A DNA stretch of 64,000 nt, taken from Hirudo medicinalis. Lineage: Eukaryota > Annelida > Clitellata > Hirudinida > Hirudinidae. Shown piece by piece: positions 25,701 to 36,199 of the stretch (position 1 is its first letter; every line of letters starts with the position of its first letter). Location of the stretch: NCBI GenBank assembly GCA_011800805.1, contig MPNW01000083.1, forward strand, positions 17,558 through 81,557, written 5' to 3'. Below the pieces are notes generated by a model. It saw only the letters and a list, made by a program, of their open reading frames with translations, ran no database searches and had not been told where the DNA came from. A program made the position numbers and the translations under genes.

Positions 25701-27155
25701 AGATTAAACTTTCAAACATTATTATGACTATGTTAAATGTAATTCATTTTAAACTTGCTTTAAAATAATTTGACTTTTAAACTATCAGTACTACTGAAAG
25801 GAGATGCATGGACCTTCTCAATGAGGCAATTGACAATTTGTTGGATGCATTCGTCAATACTCAGTTCTCCTGCCCTCAAAACCAACTCCGGTTTCTCAGG
25901 ATGTTCGTAGTCTTGATCGATGCCCGTAAATCCTGAACAAAGCAAATAATGTGCAACGATATCACTAATATGCAATACTTCAAACAAATCCCTTCTTCAA
26001 ATTTAATTAACAATTTTCCATGCAAATGCACAAAAGCACTCAATTTAAATTCGTCCATTCTCTTAATAAATTCGAACACATGAAACTGATTAAGTTCTGA
26101 GCAAGAAATATTGTTGCAAACAGCATTTTTTTATTTTTAGATGAATGAAAAAATTCCAACCATGAATTTCTCCTTTCCTAGCTTTCTTATACAATCCCTT
26201 TGGATCTCTCATCTCACAGACTTCAAGTGAGGTGTTGACCCAACACTCTATGAACAACAACCCTGCATCTTCATGGATTTTCCTAGCTTCAAGTCGATCC
26301 TGCAATATTTTGTCAAGTCACATGCCAGTCATAAAGAAAGAAAATTTATTAGGCAACATATCCATGAGAATGTGGTGTAAATGTAGGCACTTTTTTTATT
26401 GCTGTTTATCATAAACATAAAGCAATTAAATAATAGATCAAGTCCCTCCACAAATAATTATTATCATTGCATAAACACACTGCCAAGTTTATGGATCACT
26501 TAGTTACCATTATTTTTATCAAATACAAAAACAAAGACACCTACTAATCCATTTCAATTGAACAGTTAATCAATAAGAAATAAGATCACTTTATATGGAA
26601 CATATGCTATCACCTTTTTGAATGGACTGATGAAACTGGTCAAACACACAATGCCACCATCAGCAAAAAGTTTGGAAACTTCAGAAACTCTTCTTATATT
26701 TTCCTCTCTTTCTTCTGGACTGAATCCCAAGTCTTTATTTAATCCAAATCTTATATTGTCTCCATCTAGACTGTATGAAGGAATGCCCCGATCCACCAAG
26801 AATGACTCAAGTGCAAAAGCCAACGTAGTTTTACCAGCAGCTGACAATCCTTTTATTAAGCAAGCATCAAAGTTTTTTAACACTTTCAATCTAAGCTCAC
26901 TTAAGTTGTAAATTATCACTCAAACATACCTGTAAACCAAACGGTGCAACCTCGGAATCGGCCTCCGTTACCAAGAACTTGACCCCTCTTTGTTCTGGAT
27001 ACATGTTGCTTTTGATACGTTACATCGGTTGCTCTACGCGTGGAGCGATCGTTCTGCTGAAAAAGATAGTACATCTCAACGTATGTTTAACCAACTGATG
27101 AGAACTAACTACTAATGAAGATTCATTTAATAACCTCAAACCCATTAGCCTGCAT
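22772..27155 (-). CDS. PAPSS: bifunctional PAPS synthase (APS kinase + ATP sulfurylase)
   Basis: Makes the sulfate donor PAPS from ATP and sulfate, using ATP sulfurylase and then APS kinase in one polypeptide. I place the start at ATG 27153-27155, giving MQANGFE joined to [15 protein letters not shown], which matches the usual short leader before the conserved [12 protein letters not shown]. The APS kinase half has the P-loop GLSAAGKTT, the conserved [13 protein letters not shown] and [18 protein letters not shown] (about 26650-26880), then [14 protein letters not shown]. The linker contains [12 protein letters not shown] (25440-25570). The ATP sulfurylase half has [49 protein letters not shown] with the HNGH nucleotide motif, [13 protein letters not shown] and [10 protein letters not shown]. 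Stop at 22772-22774. The fused arrangement is the animal one. A frame open upstream of the chosen ATG is treated as 5' UTR. Confidence 0.93.
24991..25010. repeat. perfect 20-bp palindrome in a PAPSS intron
   Basis: GATAAGGGAC directly followed by its exact reverse complement GTCCCTTATC, with no spacer. It lies in the intron between the linker exon and the first ATP sulfurylase exon. Confidence 0.9.
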
Positions 27156-28924
27156 CCTCACAAGTCCTACGATGAGCACAGTACAGAAGAGGCACCAGCG
27201 AGCATCAACGGGCACGCCGTTTACATCAAACAGTGCAGATAGTATTTCTTCAGAAACTCGTTGCCAGCAAGTAAGAACTGGATCTAGCTGCGAAACATTG
27301 TTAATCGACGACTTAATCTGAAATCGTGTGTTAAATTAAATATTAACTATTTATATTTAAAAAAACTTTATTTAACTTTATTGACATGCGGTTCAAGGCG
27401 GTTTCATTCTTATTTCATCCATATTTTACCGCAATTTCAAAGAATTATTTTTGAATTTAAATTTGAAAGATCGAATATGGAGTTTGTAACAGCTTCGTCC
27501 AAGAGATGACAATGTACGTTGTTGGAACAAGGAAAGATAGTATGAAAACTTATGAAAGCTTATTAAAATGAACAAATTTTCATAAATCCATGCAAAACTA
27601 CTCAAAATATTTATTAAAAGGCTTCAAAATTTAAACAGATAGCGATCAGCAAGGGCTCCGTGCTAAATTCACACCGCGTGCAACAATCGCTAAATATGAT
27701 TGATTCGTGTGTAGCTTCATAATTATATTTACGGGATCGTCTTATAACTTCAAGCTCTAAAATCAATCATTAAGTCCACTACCCACTTAATCTAACTAGA
27801 TTTGGGACATCGGTAACTTTAGCTGCCTTTTGAGTTTAAAATCCAAGATAGCGGCTTAGGTAACTTGTCGAACAAGATTATTCCATCCAGAGTCATGAAC
27901 TAACAAGCACAGGTGACCTCCAAATTTCTCTCTCAAAGAGATTGTAGTCCAAATATATTTATAACATGTAATTTTGGAGTTACAATCTCAGTTGCAGAGA
28001 CATCATTTCATCAGCTTTTACCACGGGTGGACAAACCCTCGCGTAACCTGATGAGGTTTTTTTGCTTCTCACCAAATGACGTCCCTGCTGCTCTCAATTG
28101 CAGTCACGGGCAATGGTTAATAGTGACTCATCAACGATCAATGATTTGCCCGAAACATAAGGTCCAATCGACCCTATCGGAGACAAATTCTAATCGCCTT
28201 ACTCATTACTTAAAATACCAAGAAAATGTCGAATGAGTACGATTTACTAAATGCCAAACTTCCATTTACGAATATAACCTATAATTTAAGATCTTTACTC
28301 TAAACCTATAATTACTGTGAATTAGGAGTGGATTTGTGTTCATAAGTCCATAAGTTTATATTGCTATGAACGGTCATTTGAGTTGCAAGAAATTCTCAAT
28401 AATATTTAACATCATTAACAAATCGTGTGATGACGATACCACTTTTCACTCGTTTCGTTAACATGGGGTTTTGTCAGCCAGCTGCTCAGAGCCTTAAGCA
28501 AGTAACCACGCTTGGTGCTAAGATGATAGATCTAATTTAATGATTTTCATAAAATAAACATGACGAACTATCCAGAAACCCAGGAGATAATTTAAAAAAA
28601 AAATACCAGCATAGGAATTTTCCAGAAGGAACTACTTTTTCACAAATAAGACTATCTGCGCAATTTGACGATCAACCAATGGCATTCTTGTTGCTACACG
28701 AACGAGCTACAAATAGATACTTTCCTACCGTTCTAAAGAAAATAGTTCGTTATAATAACCCGTCTGATAAATTATTAGAAATGCATGTAATAAAATTAAT
28801 ACATAAAAAAATAAATTATTAATAAGTTAATCCATTTAGTTTTTTATTGACACAAAATGAAATCATTTTCACGCGATTAGTTAAATGCGCAGATGACGTC
28901 GTTCGCGTAAGAATTTTGTCGGAC
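27156..28924. other. spacer between PAPSS and the putative 95-aa gene
   Basis: 1.77 kb between divergent start codons. It includes PAPSS 5' UTR sequence (an acceptor-like TTTCAG on the - strand at about 27324 suggests a spliced leader). A 107-codon + strand ORF at 27913-28236 has no start context, splice sites or family features that support it. Close to the right end, TGACGTC (28894-28900) resembles a CRE core. Confidence 0.5.
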
Positions 28925-28934
28925 ATGTATAAAA
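28894..28934 (+). promoter_or_regulatory. CRE-like site and TATA-like box
   Basis: TGACGTC at 28894-28900 and TATAAAA at 28928-28934 are spaced like a core promoter for + strand transcription. If the 95-aa ORF starts at 28925, the TATAAAA is instead coding sequence. In that case only the CRE-like site would be regulatory. Confidence 0.3.
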
Positions 28935-29337
28935 TGAAGCCAACCGGCGTTCGTGATTGTATTCTTTCCGTTGTTGCTCGTCTGCGTGGCAGCTCTCTGA
29001 AGATCGGTGAGTAATGTGGCATTATTTCGGCGGTCGTAGATATATTTTGATTATTATGTTTTAATATTTGTTTTAACCTCCGTTGAAGTATTGACATTCG
29101 AGGAGCGACGCGATAGGTTTTATGAGTTCTCGATTTTTGTCAGCTCGAAGCAGGTTAAAGGTGCGAGTCATACATTTTCAACTTATAGATTATTAGACTG
29201 ACATTTTGGATCATGATTCATGGAGAAGGTTCTTATACACATCTCGTAGAGTCTCTACCCCCCAAGTCGTTTGGGGTACGATACAATTTTACGAACCAAG
29301 GTTAGTTTCGCGGTTGATTCAGATTTTTGAGGGTTGA
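28925..29337 (+). CDS. unrecognised putative 95-aa spliced gene
   Basis: I do not recognise the product. Three exons stay in frame: 28925-29006, 29089-29153 and 29197-29337, with introns of 82 and 43 bp using GTGAGT and GTTAAA donors. Exon 1 gives MKPTGVRDCILSVVARLRGS. Exon 2 gives LTFEERRDRFYEFSIFVSSK. Exon 3 gives DHDSWRRFLYTSRRVSTPQ and then VVWGTIQFYEPR. The third exon is open in a second frame if an acceptor 8 bp earlier is used (containing SLPPKSFGVRYNF), and a good donor (AAG|GTTAGT at 29300) could extend the gene to further exons. The C-terminus is therefore uncertain. It diverges from PAPSS and marks the left edge of a T/G-rich + strand domain. Confidence 0.4.
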
Positions 29338-31280
29338 TGCTAAAGCATCTCAGTACCGAGATTGAGCATAAGTACCTTTCGAGTTAGATTTGTTTGCCAT
29401 TAAAAAATTCCTTGTCATAACAGCCTGGCACAGCAAAGAGAGTTAACAGCTGGCCTGAAGTCTCTGGGGTCTGTCGCTTTTGAAGCAGTCTGTTGTCTCT
29501 GCCTCTAGTGGTGTAAACGCCTGCATCTCCCTTAATGCAGTGGGATGTGTTACCTGCAAATCACATGGTTGGGAGTTGGAGGTTTTAGGGAGTCTGGAAA
29601 TTAATTTCCTTTAGCACAATTATGTAATTATGCTAGAATAGCTGGCAACAAAGGATCATCCACAGTTTCTGTTGAAACTAGAAGATTTTAGGGGATCTCC
29701 AAAGTCATTGAAATGAGTTCATTTGTGTCCCATGTTGATTATTAGAAAAGTATGAAAGCTTTGGTATGACTGTTGTGAGATGTGTTTGATGTTGGTAATT
29801 TTCCATCCATTATCTTTAGAAGGAAATTATTTGAGCAAAAGCATTCAAGAATGGCTCCCAGAAGTTTGTTAGCTAGCTTTCGATGGCGTGAATGCTGCTG
29901 AGCTATGGAAATCCCCCAGAGTCTGCTCTGGTGCCTTGTCTTGCTTGTTTTTCCAGATAATTTCTTGAAGATTCATGGCTTAGATTGTTTCCTCCTTCAA
30001 GTCCAGTAACATCTAGGTGGTGCTAATTTTTCATGTAATCAAGACTCGGGGTGGAGGATGGTCGATAAAGCTGGGGACTTTAGTGGTAAATTTATTGTTA
30101 TAGCATTGCAAACATATTTGGGGTGTTTTGCATTTTCTTCAGGTGAACTCTAGGTTTGGACAAGATTGTGCAATGAATTTTATTGAAGAATGTCTGAAAT
30201 GTGGATGAAGTTGCTCAGTAGGAGATAGGGTTTCAGTTTCTGTTTGCACATATATTTCGATATGATAACATGAATGGGAAAAGACCATAATTTTTAGTGT
30301 TTGTAGTGGGTCATCTGAATTCGATTAACTGCAAGAAATTGAGAGTCCTCAGGGTTTTCACAAACACATTGAGTCAGATCGGCAGACTATGGAATTTTTT
30401 TGTTTAGAGCCAGATGAGAGATCTGTTTAACTCTGAAATTTGCAGGTTTTCTCCATTAAGGATTTGTCAGACGTGCATGCCATCAAATAGTTGTGCAGCC
30501 TCGTCAAAGATTTGTGTATCAGTTTGTTTTCACATCGTTTTCTAAAGCCATTGTGATTTAAAGAAAAGACCATCCTAGATTGCATTAGATTTTTAGTTAT
30601 AATTTTGTCTAGGATTTGTGTGAATTTAATGTGGTCTGCAGGTCTACCTGAGGTTCATTGTTTCCAGGCATGATTCACAAAAAAAAAACAACATTCTGCT
30701 TTAGAACAGCCACCCTATGCTGAAAACAGTCATGGATCATGGATATGTTTTTAGCTTTAAATTTGTCTGGATATTTTCTTAATTAGAATGAAACCCACAG
30801 GTTTTGAGAATCTCCAAGATTTATCACGACTAAATGCTACGTCACTCTGATGACAGCTTTTCGAATAGTGACTTTGCTTCTGCACTGCTAGATTCATCAA
30901 GTTGCTGAAAGTTTGAAAATTTGAGTTTGTTAGATTTGAGAGATTTGAAGTGCCTGCAAATGGATGGTTTCCAGTTTTGAGTTTTTGAATGAAGTCTGCA
31001 GGTACTGGTGACCACATCAGGATTTTGTCGTCCCCACACTGGCTTTTATGACTCTATCCACACTACCTTTTCTGAAAACGGCGTAACGTTTTTGTTTTTA
31101 TGATTTGACTGGAGTCAAGTAATCAGTACTAATGTGTTTAAACTCAGTATATATATGGATGATTTTCTTAGTTTTAAGTAATCTGGTCGGTTTCTAAAGC
31201 CATGTGAAACTCACAGGTGTTCGTGTTGTCCGAGACCATTCATCTTTTGACCTACTCAGCAATGCTACCAAGAACACGTA

Positions 31281-32690
31281 TCATTCCTGTTTTTACATTG
31301 TGTGTCTGCTTTCGATAATGGATGAATTAAAGTTCAAGGTTTGGCGAATATATATGCAAGCTGCATGAAGCTACAGGTGCCTACAATGACCCCAAGACAT
31401 GTCCCATTCATCATCCCTTCACAATTGGCTACATCAACCAGCCTTTCGCAATTGTTCCGAAATGGCTTAGTTTTCACATTGTTTCATTATTGCTAAAGTC
31501 TCCATATATAAAAATCTGCTTTAGATAATGAGCGAATTATAATTTCAATTTGAGTGGATATTTATGCATGCCATACAAACTGGTGTCAGCAATGAGCCAT
31601 GCATCAGCCCTTCACAATTGTTCCAAAATGGCTTTATTGTTTGAAGTTATTGCTAAAGTCCTCACGCATAAAATTCTGTGTTGATAGGATGAATCAAAGT
31701 TTGAATCTGAATGGATATTTAAGCAAACTACACAAAACCACAGGTATGGGCAAACCCACAAGACATGTTCTCTTGATTCACAATTGTTCCAAAATGGCTT
31801 AGTTTTCATTGTTTTTATGTTGTCTCCATGTATGAAGTCTGCTTTAGATATTGGATGGATTGAAGTTTGAGCTTGAGCAGATATTTGAGCAAGTTGTGCA
31901 AAGCTACAGGCTCCAACAATGCTTCAAAGACCTCATCTCTATCAGTCTTTTGCAATTGTTCCAGAATGGCTTAGTTTTCATTGTTTTTACATTGTTGCTA
32001 AAGTCTCCATGTGCAAAATCTGCTTTAGATGTTGGATGGATTGAAGTTTGAACTTTGGATATTTGGGGAAGTTTCTCAAAATTACAGTCTCTGACAATGC
32101 CCCCAAGACGTGCCCTCTTGATCAGTCTTTTGCAATTGTTCCAAAATGGCTTAGTTTTCATTGTTTTCACATTGTTGCTAAAGTCTCCTTATATGAAATC
32201 TGCTTAGATATTGGATGGATTAAAGTTTGGACTTGAGTGGATATTTAAGAAAACTAAAAAAAAATCACAGGTGCAAACAAACTCACAAGATGTCCTCCTG
32301 ATCAGACTTTCACAATTGTTCCAGAATGGCTTAGTTTACTTTTTTTTGCATTGCTAAAGTCTTTATCTGCTTTAAGATATTGGATGGATCAAAGTTTGGA
32401 CTTGAGTGGATATTAAAGCAAACTACACAAAACCACAGGTACAGGCAAACCCACAAGACATTGTCCTCATGATCAGATTTTCACAATTGCTCCAGAATGG
32501 CTTAGTCTTATTTGTTTTTACATTTGTTGCTAATATCTCCATGTATGGAAATTTGCTTTAGATATTGGATGGATTGAAGTTTGAATTTGAGCAGATATTT
32601 AAGCAATTTCACAAGACGTGTCCTCACGATCAGGATTTCACAATTGTCCAAAAATGGCTTAGTTATCGTAACATTTCTGAGGTGGTTGTG
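31281..32690. repeat. tandem array, 8-9 diverged units of 157-180 bp
   Basis: The anchor CAATTGTTCC followed by ATGGCTTAG recurs at 31449, 31615, 31781, 31953, 32133, 32313, 32484 and 32641, giving spacings of 166, 166, 172, 180, 180, 171 and 157 bp. Each unit then reads through TTGCTAAAGTCTCC, CTGCTTTAGAT, TTGGATGGATT, a purine-poor GAGTGGATATTT segment and CACAAGACATGTCCT. A further degraded unit precedes the first anchor. Copies differ by roughly 10-25 percent by eye, so the array is old. No open frame spans the units. Confidence 0.85.
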
Positions 32691-35600
32691 CATACATTTT
32701 TAACATTAAGGATGAATTTTAGATTTATGGTGGAATTGCATCATTTAAACCAAGTGAAGTTTAAAGTGATGTGAAAATCACCTCAAGATCAATCATCACG
32801 ATGCTCATCTGGAGACGTATATCTTTTGGTTTCATGATTCTTAGTCAATGCAAGATTTGGTATTTTAGACCATCTTCGACTGGCTGCAAAGTTATGTTAC
32901 TTGTGCTATGTTTAAATTTATTTGAGTTGAGCTGAGTGAGCATGCAGATGTCTACTTCAAGATTTATCCTCTTCAGTTGGGTGTGATTTGTTTTCTGCCA
33001 GTGTTTTTGCTAAAATTGGTGTCTTAAAACTTGCATCAGATGAAATGCTCTCTTGATTAATTCAGCTAAATAATTGAGTTCTGTGGGTATTACTAACATT
33101 GTTGGGAACTGCCATCTACATCAACTCTAGGAGTGGTTTTTTGTCATGTTTTGATTAAAGCTGGTTGGATTTTGGATGATTTTTTTTTTTAACATTAGAC
33201 ATGGATGTCTCCTGATTGAGTGAAGTATGGATGATGTGGAGATTTGTTACTGTCTACATGCATTCCAGCCACAGAAGTGAAAAAGTGATCTGTTCATCTG
33301 ATTTTTATTGCTTTGAGGAAGTGAAAGGCATGTGGTCAAGATTATCTGCTCAGTGAATTGCTGTTAAACATAAAATCTAGTAATGGAAAGGCCTGAGCAA
33401 CCTCTTTCATCACCGATTGAATGAGAAACACACTAGGCTGCAAAGCCTGAGGTTGTGCTGCTTTTGCTGTTGAGATGGAAAGTTATAGGTGTAAATGTTT
33501 TGTGTAGAATGGCTACCTTTGAAGTTATCTTTGCTTATTTTAATTTTTCTGAGCAGTTTTAGTTCCCTGAGGATAGAGTGCTGAAAGTAATATCAGGTTT
33601 AGTTATTTTCATGCTCTGTTAATGAATCTGCCTGTACATTTGTTTAAGCTAGTGTTTTTTTTAAGCTAGTGCGGCTTTTGTTCTAATCTACGTTACACCC
33701 CAAGGCAATAGGCTTCAGCTAACCCTAGAAATTGGAAAGCAACAATTTGCATTGAACACTCAAGTTGGAAAGTTTTTGGGGTAATTTATCTTGCTTTTAA
33801 CTCATTGTGGTTTGCTCATCTGAATGTTTACAGGTTCTTTGGAAACTCAGTTGCATCTGGTTGTAGGTAATGGAAAGATGCAAAGGTTTGACATGTAATT
33901 TTATGGGTTGAGTTGGTGAGTGAATGAGTGCATGTGAACATATGCTTAGTCACCATTTATCTTTCAGTATTGGGCTGGGAAATACAGTTATGGATGGAAG
34001 TTAATCTGGGTTTGGCTATTTTTCCTGATTTTCCTAGGTGTAGGTTTGATCATATTTGTTGCAGGCATGGTGGTGCTGTTAGTGGGTAGGATAGTGTGGG
34101 ATTAATTGAAATTTTGAATGGATGTGCTTGCATCATTTGAATGTTTTTTTTTAGCTGAGTGAGTGGTTTGTGTTTTATTTCTTACTTTTAGAGTTCATTA
34201 TGGCAAATATCCACCAGATTGTAACTTTGAATTTGCGTCTTGCCAGTATTTTGCAAGTGAATGGAAACAGTTTTCCTTTGGTGAAGGAGCTCAGGGCTGA
34301 CTGTTTTCTTGCGAATCTTCATTTTTTTCCTCTTGGTTCCAAGGAATCACCAGGAAGACCAGTTCTTTTGTAAGCAGGCTATGCAAGTTTTAAGGGTTCA
34401 CACACATTTGTACAGATTGTTACCAATATTGCAATAGAAGACAGAAGACTGATTCTAACTTATTATTTAAACTTATGAAGTAATGAGTTTTTGATGTTGT
34501 TGCATCATGTTTTTGTTTTTGATTTTCTCTGCTTTGCTGGTTATCTTCAGACCTCCAATCCTTTGCATGTGAGCACACCTGTTAATTCCTTACTTAAGTG
34601 GCTGTGGTTCTCAGCTGTTGAGGGGGGTGGGTGGCCCAATTTTGTGACTTTGTTATCTTCTTGTACTTAGTGTTAAAAAACCTCATTGGTTTTTTTACTA
34701 AAGCATTGAGTGGCATCAAGAGCTTTCTCTTTGATGTTTTGGGCTTGGTGCATTACGTGTCCATTTGGATGTGGGTGCCTGTGCCAAGCAAACTTTTGAT
34801 TGAGCTTTGCCGGCTTTAGCTAATTGTTTTTCCGAAGTGCTGAGCTTCGTTGCTGCAGATTTTTAATTGCCTAGTTGATTATGTATATTTCCATGCCCAG
34901 GTGGTGCATTTTGTGCTTAATAACATCATGAGCATAAAGGAAATAAAGCCATGGAAATCTTGTGTATCATTGTTTGAGTGTCAAAATATCTGGGTAGCTG
35001 GGGAGGCCTTGATGTCTGCTTGGTTTTGTTGTGCTGGGTTTGGCTGTGATTGTGGTGTGCTGCCTTTGGCGATGTCTCCAAATAAGTGTTAAATAACGTT
35101 GTGGGGTTATGTGCCTTTGTTCCATGGTCTGGGGTAAGTGTTTTCTGCCAAGGCATCTTGACTCAAAGGAATAGCTTGAGATAAGTTTGGCTGTGCAGCA
35201 GTGAAGAAGTCTACTGCCAGGCTTATTTTAAGGGTTTTGTGTGGAGCTTTGGTGGCTTTTAATTGGATGTGAAAGTGTTTGTCCTGGACAGTGCTGGTTG
35301 TGAGTTGGGACTCAGCCTTGTGGCGTTGGAGGGGCACCTCATGAGGCTTCCAGAAATTTGTCTAAAGCAGAGTCAGTAGTTTTCATCTGTTGTTTAGTGT
35401 TATTTTGTTTGCATTGGGTGGCTTGTTGCTAGGGAGCAGCTTGGTTTTTGGAAGAGATTTGTGGAAGGCTTTTTAAAGTTATTTTGCTGAAAGTCTTACT
35501 TCTCTTGGGAGACTATTCGTTTGGGGTTTGGTCCATGGTTGGTTTTGCTGCAGTTTAAGCAATGTTGGGATACTAATTTTTGCAATTGGGAGTTTTGAGC

Positions 35601-36161
35601 TTGCGGGTCTGCGTGAGGTAGAGTTGGGGTATGCAAGCCTTATGTTTGGTACTGGTTGCTTTGGCATTTTGGTGAGTTTTTACTTTGCTGTCAGCAAATT
35701 GCGATATTGTGAACATGGGGGATTAATTGTGCATGCTGTTGCCAGTGTAGGATGGGATGAAGTATTTTGAGGAAATTGAGCAGTCAAACTTCGTGGTGCG
35801 TGTGTTTGTATGTGTAGATATGTAAAGTCGTTGGGCTTCTGTAGGTATGTCACAAACATTTTGGTTCTGTGTTAGGTGGAATGTGGTTAGTTTTGATTAT
35901 TACTTGTATTGGTTCATGAATCGAGTCTCATTTCTTTAAGCCTGGACTCAGCTTGCATCAGCTGTTCTGTTGCTACTCCTGCGCTTGAATCGCACATTTT
36001 ATCTCTAGTCCCTTTTCTTTTTATCGGTTTACTGCTGATATGATGTCTGGCATTTGCCAATACTGGATACTGGGAGCTGTTTTGGTATGAGTGTTGCTCT
36101 ATCTGTTTTGTTTTACATTATTTTTTTTGCATTTGGACAATATATGACAAGTTTTAGAGTT

Positions 36162-36176
36162 TTTATTGTTTTTATT
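36162..36176 (-). terminator. LYST polyadenylation signals
   Basis: Two AATAAA hexamers on the - strand (36162-36167 and 36171-36176), starting 24-38 bp after the LYST stop codon. Confidence 0.65.
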
Positions 36177-36199
36177 ACTGAACCTGGGTGCATGACTTC

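Larger units (their letters stand above)
29338..36199. other. 6.9-kb T/G-rich region without recognisable gene
   Basis: The + strand here is markedly rich in T and G. Open frames on either strand are short and biased (Thr, Gln, Asn and His on the - strand), as expected from base skew rather than coding. I looked for box C/D and H/ACA snoRNA motifs, tRNA B boxes and LINE or hAT signatures and found none that hold up. The region contains the tandem array at 31281-32690. It lies beyond the 3' end of LYST. Confidence 0.6.

Noticed and set aside
27913..28236. 107-codon + strand ORF
   Set aside because: No splice chain, start context or recognisable motif; composition like the surrounding spacer.
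31281..32690. CRISPR-like array
   Set aside because: Units are 157-180 bp, diverged along their whole length, with no short exact repeat and unique spacers, and the genome is eukaryotic.
34200..34373. 57-codon ORF after an acceptor-like TTTTAG on the + strand
   Set aside because: Isolated in the skewed gene-free region, no matching donor or neighbouring exon.
34926..35667. Three overlapping Thr/Gln/Pro-rich - strand ORFs
   Set aside because: Their composition follows the A/C-rich strand; no splice sites or conserved segments link them.
29400..36199. snoRNA host gene with box C/D or H/ACA RNAs in the T/G-rich region
   Set aside because: Scattered TGATGA- and CTGA-like words occur, but none form properly spaced C/D pairs with terminal stems; the skew alone makes such words frequent.
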